NCBI GenBank assembly: GCA_942491735.1
Contig: CALOCN010000014.1
Coordinates: 1,178,001 to 1,242,000, forward strand
Direction: 5' to 3'
DNA: 64,000 bases
DNA from: CALOCN01 sp942491735
GTDB lineage: Bacteria; Eisenbacteria; RBG-16-71-46; JABDJR01
Below the pieces are notes generated by a model that saw nothing but the letters and a program-made list of their open reading frames with translations, was not told the DNA's origin and made no database searches. Shown piece by piece: positions 7,756-15,628 of the stretch. The stretch's first letter is position 1, and the number at the start of each line of letters is the position of its first letter. The translations under genes and the position numbers were made by a program.

Positions 7756-8331
7756 TTGCGATACACCTTGCTAGCCACGACGATCATGCTTTCAATCTGT
7801 CTGCCCGCCATGGCATCCGCCCAGTGTGTGGGAGGATCGATTTCTTCCGAGTTGATGAATTCCGGACCCCATGCCGGTCTCTTCAAGTACACGGTCAGCA
7901 TCAACTGGGACACCGAGAAGGGTCTCAGTCACGTTACCCTGAATTGCAGCTTCGGAGAGTGCGCCACCGCGGCCTGCGGACATACCTGGGAGTTCGACTC
8001 GCCGGGCGGTATCGGCACGGGCGGCGATCCCGGCAACTGTGATTTTGACTTCGCCGGTGAGTTCAACTGCAATGGCGATGCCTCCATCGGGATCGATGAG
8101 CCCATCCTGAAGTGGGATGCCATCGACGACGGATGCGAGGCCGAGAAGACCGGAACCGGTACGCTTTGCTTCTACACCGACGTGCCCCCGGCCATGGGTG
8201 ATGTCCCCGTTGTCCTTGTAAAGAACGGACAGAGCATCTGCGAAGACGTATTGGTTGGTGATTGCCCTCTGGCCTGCCCCATTCCGGTCCAGCGGACCAC
8301 TTGGGGTGCGGTGCGTTCCCTGTACAACTAG
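7756..8331 (+). CDS. Small secreted cysteine-rich protein with TTWGAVRSLY tail
   Basis: Not a family I recognise. A TTG at 7756 is the preferred start because GGAGG (7746-7750) precedes it by five bases; the product then begins with a clean signal peptide (MRYTLLATTIMLSICLPAMASAQ). An in-frame ATG at 7744 would place that GGAGG inside the gene. The mature part is about 168 residues with ten or so cysteines, probably disulfide-bonded in the periplasm or outside. It ends in a conserved-looking aromatic tail, TTWGAVRSLYN, which I recall from many small exported proteins of FCB-group candidate phyla. It is a single gene ended by a strong terminator at 8377. Confidence 0.6.
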   Translation: MRYTLLATTIMLSICLPAMASAQCVGGSISSELMNSGPHAGLFKYTVSINWDTEKGLSHVTLNCSFGECATAACGHTWEFDSPGGIGTGGDPGNCDFDFAGEFNCNGDASIGIDEPILKWDAIDDGCEAEKTGTGTLCFYTDVPPAMGDVPVVLVKNGQSICEDVLVGDCPLACPIPVQRTTWGAVRSLYN

Positions 8332-8376
8332 ACCTACGAGGCCCGCCCGCGGCTTGCGAGCCGTCCAGGATGACAA

Positions 8377-8413
8377 GCGGCCCGCCCCGAAAGGGGGCGG
8401 GCCGCCTTTTTTT
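8377..8413 (+). terminator. Strong intrinsic terminator
   Basis: A perfect 12-base-pair GC stem (8377-8388 with 8394-8405), five-base loop, then a run of T residues (8407-8413). It ends the secreted-protein transcript just before the ribosome-binding site of the next gene. Confidence 0.92.
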
Positions 8414-8426
8414 GGAAGGAGTATCC

Positions 8427-9971
8427 GTGACCCGAATCCTCCCCCTCTATGCCATCGTCTTTCTCTCCGGCGGTTCCGTCCTCGCCATCGAGATCCTGGG
8501 GACGCGGATCCTGGGGCCGTTCTACGGCGTGAGCCTCTTCCTCTGGTCCGCCCTCATCACGGTGACCCTCGCCGCGCTCAGTCTGGGCTATGTCCTGGGT
8601 GGCCGGTGGGCTGATCGGGGTCCTTCCTACGCACGACTCGGCATGGTCCTGGCGGTGGCCGGGTTGCTGGTCATTGCCATTCCCTGGCTCAAGTATCCCG
8701 TACTCAAACTCACCGAGCCGCTCGGACTACGGGCGGCGGTTCTGATCACCGCCACCATCCTGTTTGGTCCCGCCTTGACCCTCATGGGTACGGTCAGTCC
8801 CTATGCCATTCGTCTGCGAGCCACGGATCTCAGCAACGTGGGCCGCACGGCAGGGGATGTCTACGCCGTGTCCACCCTGGCCAGCGTGGTGGCCGCCCTC
8901 CTGACGGGATTCGTTCTGATCCCCAACATCGGGGTGGGGCGACTGATCATGTTGATCGGGGCTCTGTTGATCCTCGCCGCCGCGATCGCCTTTTCCGTCG
9001 GTAGACGAGGCAAGCCAGCCATCCTCGCCCTGGTGGCGGCGCCCCTGTTCGGCCTCCTGGGCTGGACCACCGGCGAGGTCAAGCCGGACCCGGATCGTGG
9101 GTTGGTCGCGGTTCGCCAGAGCCCCTACGCCGAGATCAGGGTCCTGGACTGGGAGCAGGAACGCCTCCTGATCATCGACGGAGGGGGACATACCGTCGTC
9201 GAGAGGGATACCTGGAAGACGCTCTATCCGTATGCCGTGGTCATGGATCTGACCAAGTTCCATTTTGCGGAGCCGGGTCGCCTGCTGCTGCTCGGGTTGG
9301 GGGGGGGCTCCATTGCAAAGAGCTTCCACCATGCCGGGTGGGATGTGGATGTCGTCGAGATCGACCCGGTGATCGCCGAGGTGGCCGCCGAGTTCTTTGG
9401 GCTCCAGCCTAGGGAGGCCACGGTCCACGTGATGGACGCGAGGGAGTACCTGTTGCGAACCGATCAGCTCTACGATCTCGTCATCGTGGACGCGTTCGGA
9501 AGCAGTGCGGTGCCGTTCCATCTGGTCACCCAGGAGGCGTTCGGCCTGCTCAAGAGCCGACTGACCGAACGTGGCGTCGTCGCCATGAACATCGAGCAGG
9601 TCGGGTGGCACGGCCAGTTCCTGAGTTCATTGACCGCGACCCTGCGGGAGCATTTCGAGACGGTGAAGGCGCTTCCCTTGGCGGAGCCTCCGACCGCGCT
9701 CGGGAACATCGTCATTCTGGCCGGTGATCGGGATCTGGAAGAGCCCGACGATACGCTGACTCGGCCTCGGGACGTCATTGATGACGACTATCTCCACTGG
9801 GTGGCAATCACCCAGATGCACGCCTGGGAGAACCGGTTCGTGCCGGAGATCCAGGGTGCCCCCGTGTTGACGGATGATCTCAATCCGGTGGACCTGTGGT
9901 CCGAGGCCATCAACCTGGAGGCGCGCAAGGTCCTCCATGGATCCTTCGACTGGAAACACCTCGGCTGGTAG
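8427..9971 (+). CDS. Fused MFS-type membrane / spermidine synthase-like protein
   Basis: A 514-residue protein starting GTG 8427, set by AAGGAG at 8416-8421. The N-terminal half is a set of hydrophobic helices; the C-terminal half is an aminopropyltransferase-fold methyltransferase-like domain with the nucleotide-binding glycine loop LLLGLGGGSIAKSF, VVEIDPVIAEVA, HVMDAREYL and VIVDAFGSS. True spermidine synthases have a second acidic residue and Pro after VD (DSTDP), missing here, so polyamine synthesis is doubtful. The fused family is common in bacteria and largely uncharacterised. It is transcribed alone, and its end is two bases from the converging small lipoprotein gene. Confidence 0.8.
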   Translation: MTRILPLYAIVFLSGGSVLAIEILGTRILGPFYGVSLFLWSALITVTLAALSLGYVLGGRWADRGPSYARLGMVLAVAGLLVIAIPWLKYPVLKLTEPLGLRAAVLITATILFGPALTLMGTVSPYAIRLRATDLSNVGRTAGDVYAVSTLASVVAALLTGFVLIPNIGVGRLIMLIGALLILAAAIAFSVGRRGKPAILALVAAPLFGLLGWTTGEVKPDPDRGLVAVRQSPYAEIRVLDWEQERLLIIDGGGHTVVERDTWKTLYPYAVVMDLTKFHFAEPGRLLLLGLGGGSIAKSFHHAGWDVDVVEIDPVIAEVAAEFFGLQPREATVHVMDAREYLLRTDQLYDLVIVDAFGSSAVPFHLVTQEAFGLLKSRLTERGVVAMNIEQVGWHGQFLSSLTATLREHFETVKALPLAEPPTALGNIVILAGDRDLEEPDDTLTRPRDVIDDDYLHWVAITQMHAWENRFVPEIQGAPVLTDDLNPVDLWSEAINLEARKVLHGSFDWKHLGW

Positions 9972-9973
9972 GA

Positions 9974-10279
9974 CTAGCGGGGAGCGAGCGGGCCGGTGTC
10001 GACGACAACCACGGGATACCCCTCAAGACGCTCCGGTAGCGGATGTGCCGGGTCCAGCGCGCCGAAGTCGGCGGCAATCTTGAGGCAGGGGACGCCGTCG
10101 GGGAGGGCGCTCTCGTAGACCGCTTGGACTCCTGGTGTGGCCAGCAGCCCTTCTCCGTGCTCCTGGATGACCTCGACTAGAGGGCGGTGAGGCACCTGGG
10201 GATCCTCCTTGGGATGACAGCCCAGTCCCAGTACGGCCAAGGCGACGAGAAGCGGGCCAGGGGACGGTAGGGGTCTCAT
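9974..10279 (-). CDS. Small exported protein, free-standing Nal1-like N-terminal domain
   Basis: A 101-residue product, ATG 10279 (an ATG at 10291 is also in frame). The first 20 residues form a hydrophobic export signal ending LGLGC, a weak lipobox. The remainder lines up by eye with the N-terminal domain of the adjacent trypsin-like protein: ATPGVQAVYES against AVPGVVGTATG, a shared glycine-linked beta pair, then LPERLEGYPVVVVDTG against LPAMVEGFHVEQVTTG. It therefore looks like that domain without the protease. Role unknown; inhibitor, chaperone or interaction partner of the protease are possibilities. Confidence 0.6.
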   Translation of the reverse strand: MRPLPSPGPLLVALAVLGLGCHPKEDPQVPHRPLVEVIQEHGEGLLATPGVQAVYESALPDGVPCLKIAADFGALDPAHPLPERLEGYPVVVVDTGPLAPR

Positions 10280-10308
10280 GGAATCGATCATACGCTACGA
10301 GACAGGAA

Positions 10309-10338
10309 GGGGGCGGATCCGCAAGCGGACCCGCCCCC
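10309..10338 (-). terminator. Hairpin after the trypsin-like gene
   Basis: A 14-base-pair GC-rich stem with one mismatch (10309-10322 with 10325-10338) lies just beyond the stop of the trypsin-like gene. On the minus strand only a weak T tract (CTTCCTG) follows, so termination may be partial, allowing some read-through into the small downstream gene. Confidence 0.5.
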
Positions 10339-10363
10339 ATTCCACGAAGCCGTCAAGGGGCGG

Positions 10364-11557
10364 CTAGTTGCCCACCATGGTGACGCTCCCGGGGAGCTTT
10401 CCGGAGTAGAAGGACAGAACCTCGTCGATCGGGTTGGCGATCGCGATGGCGTTCTTGTTGCAATTCGAGCTGCCGGCAAACAGGAGGCCGATAGCGCGGG
10501 GGTCGGTGCTCGTGTCTTCCACCATCAAGGACCCGGAGTCGCCGCCGTCCAGGAACCGGCAGCGGTTGTTGGTGGTGACGATCTGGCCGGTGTAGGTCTT
10601 GGTGAACGCGGTGCCGCCGGCGCACTCGTTCTCGTAGCTGATCGAGACGGTGGCGTTGAGCCCGTCCACCGTGGCCCGGCCGAGACCCGTGGTCCGACCC
10701 ATCTTCTTGACCGCCTGGCCCACCGACGCGGCGACCGTGCTGGACGAGATGGTGCCGATGGTGAGAATGGCCCCCGAAGCATCCACATTGCCGGGGATGA
10801 CGGCTGCGATACCGGCATCGATATTGGCGAAGTTCCCGCCGGAGAGGCTGGCGCCGCTGCTGGGGGAGAGCAGGGTGGCGACGTTCTGGGCGTTGCCCGC
10901 AACGCAACCCACGTCGATCAGGGCCGGCTGAATCACCGGGTCACCATTGCCGGCAACGGTCCCGTTCCCCCCGGAGACGATGTCGGCGTACAGCACATGC
11001 CAGTTGCTGAGCACGTACTGGTTCCCGTTGCCGTCCTCGATGAGGGAGCCGAGGGTGCCGCCACAGCAGTACCCGTTGGCGAGGTCGTCCCCCCAGCCGC
11101 CTGAGGTTCCCATCTTCACCGGGAGGTCCTGCTTGGCCTTGGGGTCATCGTTGTCGCCGCCACCGTCCATGGGCGGAGGGCCCTTGAGGGCAATGAGACG
11201 ACCCGTTGTGACCTGCTCGACATGGAAGCCTTCGACCATGGCCGGAAGCTTGCCTGCCGGGATGGGGTTCTCGGTATAGACCTTGATCACCACGTCACCG
11301 GCCGTGTTCTTGCCGGTCGCCGTTCCCACCACTCCGGGAACCGCCATGATGTCGGGGGTATGGCGGTTCTGCACCTGCATCGCCGCCTGAATCTGGGGGT
11401 TGTTGATCGAGAGGTCGTAGCCGGGGGATCGCTGGAGAGCCGGTCCGGTGACCGCAGCGTCATCACTGGAACAGGCGAAAAGGCCGAGGGAAAGGACAAT
11501 GCTCGCAGCGAGGAGCGTGACGACGCCCCCCAAACGATGCTTCCTCTGGAATTGCAT
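10364..11557 (-). CDS. Trypsin-fold lipoprotein of the Nal1-like family
   Basis: A 397-residue exported serine-protease-like protein. ATG 11557 follows GGAGG; an upstream in-frame start gives an unlikely leader. A lipoprotein signal ends LGLFAC. Residues about 65-125 form the Nal1-like N-terminal domain (VPGVVGTATG, LPAMVEGFHV). The protease region has SNWHVLYAD (His), NIDAGIAAV (Asp) and GGDSGSLMV (Ser with its oxyanion glycine), so the catalytic triad appears complete. Several cysteines may form disulfides. Substrate unknown. A separate gene for the N-terminal domain lies just downstream on the same strand. Confidence 0.75.
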   Translation of the reverse strand: MQFQRKHRLGGVVTLLAASIVLSLGLFACSSDDAAVTGPALQRSPGYDLSINNPQIQAAMQVQNRHTPDIMAVPGVVGTATGKNTAGDVVIKVYTENPIPAGKLPAMVEGFHVEQVTTGRLIALKGPPPMDGGGDNDDPKAKQDLPVKMGTSGGWGDDLANGYCCGGTLGSLIEDGNGNQYVLSNWHVLYADIVSGGNGTVAGNGDPVIQPALIDVGCVAGNAQNVATLLSPSSGASLSGGNFANIDAGIAAVIPGNVDASGAILTIGTISSSTVAASVGQAVKKMGRTTGLGRATVDGLNATVSISYENECAGGTAFTKTYTGQIVTTNNRCRFLDGGDSGSLMVEDTSTDPRAIGLLFAGSSNCNKNAIAIANPIDEVLSFYSGKLPGSVTMVGN

Positions 11558-11675
11558 GGAGTTCCTCCATCCACGGAGCCAACCAAGTGGTCGGGGCACT
11601 ATGCCCCCCCGTGCACAGGTGCCCACCGCAGCGCCGCCTGATACAAGAATCTCACCGGATGTAGCAATGGTGGCC

Positions 11676-11684
11676 TGCTATACT
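11676..11684 (+). promoter_or_regulatory. Extended -10 promoter of the sigma/CHAT operon
   Basis: TGCTATACT (TG at 11676, hexamer 11679-11684) fits an extended -10 element, 20 bases before the sigma-factor ATG. The implied start site near 11691 leaves only a short leader with AGGAG at 11693-11697. No good -35 box is visible. Confidence 0.5.
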
Positions 11685-11703
11685 TGCCAGCCAGGAGTGT
11701 GTG

Positions 11704-12303
11704 ATGTCCCCCCTCGATGCTCGTGCCGCCCGTCAGAATGAGCGTATCAACCTGCTCGCCAGGGTGCGGGAGGGCGAGGCCGAGGCGTGGGAAATCCTGG
11801 TCCGGGAGTACTCTCCGCTGGTGTATGGGACCGCGGTGCGGACCGGACTCTTCCCGGAGGATGCCGCCGACGTCGCGCAAAGCGTCTGGATCGTGCTCCT
11901 GGAAAAATCGGACCAAATCCGGGATCCCGTTGCCATTCCCCGCTGGCTCGCGGTGACCGCGCGGCGGATCGCTCTCAAGCGACTCCGGAAACTGACCCCC
12001 CACCCGGTCCAGCTCCCCGACGACCTCCGCTCCCGGGAAATCTCCGCCGAGGATCTCCTCGAGGAGGAACGGCGCAGCGCGGAGGTCCGTGCCGCCCTCG
12101 ATCTCCTGGAGCCGGATTGTCGGCTGCTCCTGGAGAATCTTTTCCTCGAGGAACGACCGAGCTACGTTGATGTCGCCGAGGCGACGGGCAAACCTGTCGG
12201 CAGTATCGGGCCGACCCGTGCGCGTTGTCTGGCAAAGCTCTACCGGATTCTGAGCCGGAGCGGATTCGCCTCGGGGGGTCCCTTTTCGAGGAGACGGGAA
12301 TGA
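11704..12303 (+). CDS. ECF-like RNA polymerase sigma factor
   Basis: A 199-residue sigma-70 family protein. Region 2 covers about residues 15-95 (LLARVREGEAEAWEILVREY, then DVAQSVWIVLLEKSD and WLAVTARRIALKRLRK), and region 4 is the C-terminal helix-turn-helix (LLLENLFLEERPSYVDVAEATG, with TRARCLAKLYRIL). There is no region 1.1 or 3, so it is a group IV type. ATG 11704 follows AGGAG; GTG 11701 directly before it is the alternative. Its stop overlaps the next gene's ATG. It is the first gene of a four-gene locus with a zinc-finger anti-sigma-like protein, a TPR-CHAT protease and a subtilisin-like lipoprotein, which it probably transcribes (inference). Confidence 0.85.
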   Translation: MSPLDARAARQNERINLLARVREGEAEAWEILVREYSPLVYGTAVRTGLFPEDAADVAQSVWIVLLEKSDQIRDPVAIPRWLAVTARRIALKRLRKLTPHPVQLPDDLRSREISAEDLLEEERRSAEVRAALDLLEPDCRLLLENLFLEERPSYVDVAEATGKPVGSIGPTRARCLAKLYRILSRSGFASGGPFSRRRE

Positions 12304-12890
12304 CGGATCCGAGGCATCCCCCACTCGAAATTCTCGCGCTCTATGCCCTGGACCCCAGGGGAGCAGGGCGGGGCGTGCGCCGACACGTCGAGGCGCCGTG
12401 TCTCACCTGCCGGGAAGTGACCGATTCGATGCGCGCCCTGGTTGGGGGACTGCGGGAGGCCGTGGCCGGCGATGCACCGGAGGAGCTGGTGACCCGCTGG
12501 AGCCGGTTGTTCTCGCCCCAGCGGCGACGCGGGCCGCTGTTCGTCATGGCCGACCTGGTACGGGATTCCCGGTCGCTGGTTGGCGCGCGGGGGATCCCGA
12601 CCAATGAGCGATACCTCCTGTTTCGCTCATCGGAGATCGAGATCGACGTGCGTCTCCTGCCCCTCGACGGCGGCCATCTCGACCTGCGAGGGCAGGTACA
12701 CGGGCCCGGCAACGCGCGACTCAACGGTATCGAGGTCCGTGTACTCGACGGGTCCAGCCCGCTCGGCGTGGTGGCAACGGATCGGTTCGGGGCCTTCCAT
12801 CTGCCCCGCCTGGCCTCGCCTCCCGATACGTTTCAATTCCTGGGCCGCGAAATGAGAATCCAGGCACAGTTGCCCGCCCCCAAAGCCTGA
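12300..12890 (+). CDS. Anti-sigma-like zinc-finger protein with beta-sandwich C-terminus
   Basis: A 196-residue soluble protein overlapping the sigma gene by ATGA; GAGGAG precedes the start. The N-terminus has H29, C34 and C37 (RRHVEAPCLTC), resembling the HxxxCxxC motif of ZAS anti-sigma factors but with one extra residue. There is no membrane helix. Residues about 115-190 form a carboxypeptidase-regulatory-like beta-sandwich (GNARLNGIEVRVLDG, VVATDRFGAFHLP). Position and motif suggest it controls the sigma factor. The exposed linker between the two halves (RDSRSLVGARGIP) would be an obvious site for proteolysis by the downstream CHAT protease, though nothing in the sequence proves it. Confidence 0.6.
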   Translation: MTDPRHPPLEILALYALDPRGAGRGVRRHVEAPCLTCREVTDSMRALVGGLREAVAGDAPEELVTRWSRLFSPQRRRGPLFVMADLVRDSRSLVGARGIPTNERYLLFRSSEIEIDVRLLPLDGGHLDLRGQVHGPGNARLNGIEVRVLDGSSPLGVVATDRFGAFHLPRLASPPDTFQFLGREMRIQAQLPAPKA

Positions 12891-12898
12891 CCGGGTCC

Positions 12899-15577
12899 AT
12901 GCCCACCCACGACGATCCCCGCTCACTCCTGATCGCCGCGCGCCAGGCGATGCCCCGGGACCCCCGTCGTGTTTTGTCGCTTGCCGAGCGCGCCGGCCGC
13001 GGGGCCATGGCTTCGGGGGATCGGGAATGCGCCGGGGAAGCCTGGAGACTCGCAGGCAGCGCCCTCAGGCGGTTGGAACGTCATGACGAAGCGCTGGTCG
13101 CCTATCGGCGCAGCAGGAGCGCCTTTGCCCGGGGAGCGGACCGGATTGGAGCGGCTCGGACCGACATCGGGTACGTGGATGCCCTGATGTACCTGGACCG
13201 ATTCGAGGAAGCGATTCGGGTGGGGCGCCGCGCACTGGGCGTGTTGCTGGAGGAAGGGGAGGTGCTCCCGGCCGGCCGGTTGCTGACGAATCTCGGCAAC
13301 CTGGAGTACCGCCGTGATCGCCCGGAAGCGGCGCTCGAACGATATCGGCAGGCGAGGTCCCTTCTCGAGGACAGTGCCCCGAGAATGGACCTCGCGTTTG
13401 CCGACTTCAACATCGCGAACACGCTCATCCAGGTAGGTGAACTGGACGCGGCGGACAGACTGTACGAGTCCGTTCGCAGGGTTGCCGGTGAAGAAGACAA
13501 TCCACTTGTCGTCCTGCACGCGGACTACGCACGGGCCGGGCTCCAGATATCCCGGTTGTACGTGCGGGTCGGTCTGCGCGGGCTGCTCGCCTGCGAGGAT
13601 CGTTTTGCGGCCCTGGGGCATGAGCGGGGCCGGCAGAACTGCCGTCTGGATCGGGCCGAGGCGTACTTTTCCCTGCATCTGGCGACCGAGGCGGGTCATC
13701 TGGCCGAGCTTGCTTTTCGTGGATTTCGTGCCCTGGGTCTCAGGATGGAGGCGGCGAGGGCTCTTGCCCTTGCCGGCGTGGTCGATCTCCGCGGCCAGGA
13801 ACGCAGGCGGGGACGCCGCCGGGTTGCGCAGGCGGCCCGAACCCTGGCCAGGCTCGGGAATCCGTCCCTCAGCGATCGACTCAGCTTGCGGCTTGCCGAG
13901 GCGCAACCCAGCGGCGGCGACGAGACGAAGGTTCGAGGCATCCGGGAACGTTTCCGTGCAGGGGGCCACCGGGTGTGGGCCGCTGAAGCCTCCCTGGAAC
14001 TGGCTCGACGGGCCCTGGTGCGGCGCGACCTGACCGCTTGTCGGCGATGGGTTCGACTCGCGCGCAAGGACGCGGGGCGCTCGGCCTCGCCGATCCTGCG
14101 GGCCCGGGCCTACCAGCTCCTGGGCTTGGCGGCCGAGCAGGACGAGCGGCTCGACTCCTCAAGAGTTGCCCTGCGGCGCGCCGCCCGGCTTCTGGACGGT
14201 GTGCGTATGGCGCTCGGAAACGAGGAGTTGGTCCAGGCCCACCTGCGTTGGGCCAGGGACCTTCACCATGATCTGTTGCGCGTCCTCATCGCGTCGGGGG
14301 AACGTCCGGACCGCCTTCTGGAAAGTGCGCTTCATGCCGAGTTGGGATGGAGCGGCCGCACGGCGGGGAGCTCTCCCAGCCCGGAGCTGGTGGAACTCAG
14401 GGGGCGGTGGGCCACCCGGACGGAAAAGGAACGGCGTTTCCTGAGGGAAGGCGGACGGATGTCCGATGCGAACCGGAGGCGGATCGCGCGACTCGAGAGA
14501 GAGATCGAGGAGCAGGTTCGGCGGGGGCAGCTGCATCGGACGAGGCCGGACTCGAGGCGGTACACCCTTGTCGATCTGCAGGGGGCCCTGGAGCCGGGGG
14601 AACTCTGGATCCACTGGCTCCCGACCGGACGCCGGGTGGTGCCCATGCTGATCGGCCGGGAGAGGGTGGAGGTCCTTGGCCCAGGTGTCGATGCGGCGAG
14701 CGTGGCCTCTCTTGCCGAGGAGTTGCGCTATCAGATGGAGCGCTTTCTCGTTGATCCCGAGTTCACCCAACGCAGGATGAGATCCCTGATCGACGGCACC
14801 GAGGATGTGCTGGTGCGTCTCGGCGAACGGATCCTCGGGAAGTTCGTCAGCGAACTGAGCGGCGCGGAACGCTTGCTGATCTGTCCCCCTGACAGGTGGG
14901 AGTCCATTCCCTGGGGTGCATTGTCCTGCGGGGGGCGAATTCTCTGGGAGGGAGGAGAGGTGATGGTGACGCCGTCGGTCTCGCACTTCCTCGATCATCG
15001 CGCGGCCGCGTCGGATCCTGTCCCGGGCCCCGCCCTGATTCTGGCGGTTGCGGACGACGACGCCCCCCAGGCAGAGGAGGAGGCCAGGACCCTGGCGGGG
15101 ATCGTACCGGGGTCACGCATCCTTACCGGGGGGGATGCGACCCGGGCCGCCTTTCTCGAGTTCGCTCCCCGGGCCCGGATCGTCCATTTTGCCGGGCACG
15201 GTCGTTTCCGGCCCGAGAGTCCGGCGTTCTCATCCCTTCAGCTTGCGGACGACGAGCTGATATTCCTGGACCTGGAGGAAGTGGGTCTGGTCGCGGACCT
15301 GGTCGTGCTGAGCGCGTGCGAGAGCGGGCGATCCCATGGTGGGGTGGAGGGCACGGGCCTGGGGCGTGGTTTCCTGCGCGCCGGGGCGAAACGCCTCCTG
15401 CTCACCCAATGGAAGAGCCCGGACCGCGGAATGGGCCCCTTGCTCGAGTCCATCTATGATGGGATTCACCAGGGCCGTCGGACGGGCGAAGCCCTGAGGG
15501 CCTCCGCGCTGAAGTGCCGTGATACCGGTGCCCACCCCGCCATCTGGGCGGCGTTCCACCACGTGGGAATGCCCTAG
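12899..15577 (+). CDS. TPR-CHAT caspase-like protease
   Basis: An 892-residue protein. Residues about 1-480 are tetratricopeptide-type helical repeats (for example LLTNLGNLEYRRDRPEAALE). A basic helical linker (about 490-560) leads to the C-terminal CHAT domain, the caspase-like peptidase fold first noted in HetF. The dyad is visible: H767 in VHFAGHGRF and C807 in VVLSACESG, followed by FLRAGAKRLLLTQW, so it should be active. It starts eight bases after the anti-sigma-like gene. No signal peptide: cytoplasmic. TPR-CHAT proteases elsewhere act in signalling and cell-death or immune responses, including type III-E CRISPR effectors; no CRISPR component is here. Substrate unknown; the neighbouring zinc-finger protein is a candidate. 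Confidence 0.85.
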   Translation: MPTHDDPRSLLIAARQAMPRDPRRVLSLAERAGRGAMASGDRECAGEAWRLAGSALRRLERHDEALVAYRRSRSAFARGADRIGAARTDIGYVDALMYLDRFEEAIRVGRRALGVLLEEGEVLPAGRLLTNLGNLEYRRDRPEAALERYRQARSLLEDSAPRMDLAFADFNIANTLIQVGELDAADRLYESVRRVAGEEDNPLVVLHADYARAGLQISRLYVRVGLRGLLACEDRFAALGHERGRQNCRLDRAEAYFSLHLATEAGHLAELAFRGFRALGLRMEAARALALAGVVDLRGQERRRGRRRVAQAARTLARLGNPSLSDRLSLRLAEAQPSGGDETKVRGIRERFRAGGHRVWAAEASLELARRALVRRDLTACRRWVRLARKDAGRSASPILRARAYQLLGLAAEQDERLDSSRVALRRAARLLDGVRMALGNEELVQAHLRWARDLHHDLLRVLIASGERPDRLLESALHAELGWSGRTAGSSPSPELVELRGRWATRTEKERRFLREGGRMSDANRRRIARLEREIEEQVRRGQLHRTRPDSRRYTLVDLQGALEPGELWIHWLPTGRRVVPMLIGRERVEVLGPGVDAASVASLAEELRYQMERFLVDPEFTQRRMRSLIDGTEDVLVRLGERILGKFVSELSGAERLLICPPDRWESIPWGALSCGGRILWEGGEVMVTPSVSHFLDHRAAASDPVPGPALILAVADDDAPQAEEEARTLAGIVPGSRILTGGDATRAAFLEFAPRARIVHFAGHGRFRPESPAFSSLQLADDELIFLDLEEVGLVADLVVLSACESGRSHGGVEGTGLGRGFLRAGAKRLLLTQWKSPDRGMGPLLESIYDGIHQGRRTGEALRASALKCRDTGAHPAIWAAFHHVGMP

Positions 15578-15582
15578 GCCAA

Positions 15583-15591
15583 TGGTATACT
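15583..15591 (+). promoter_or_regulatory. Extended -10 promoter for the subtilisin-like gene
   Basis: TGGTATACT lies just after the CHAT stop, 37 bases before the next start codon. It resembles the element in front of the sigma gene, so the lipoprotein protease may be transcribed separately or co-regulated with the sigma factor. Confidence 0.45.
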
Positions 15592-15628
15592 GTGGGCTGT
15601 TCCAGGCTTCCACCTCCGGGGATTCGCA

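Noticed and set aside
12899..15577. CHAT protein as a type III-E CRISPR effector
   Set aside because: No CRISPR array, gRAMP or other cas gene lies in the window; only the TPR-CHAT plus sigma theme is shared.
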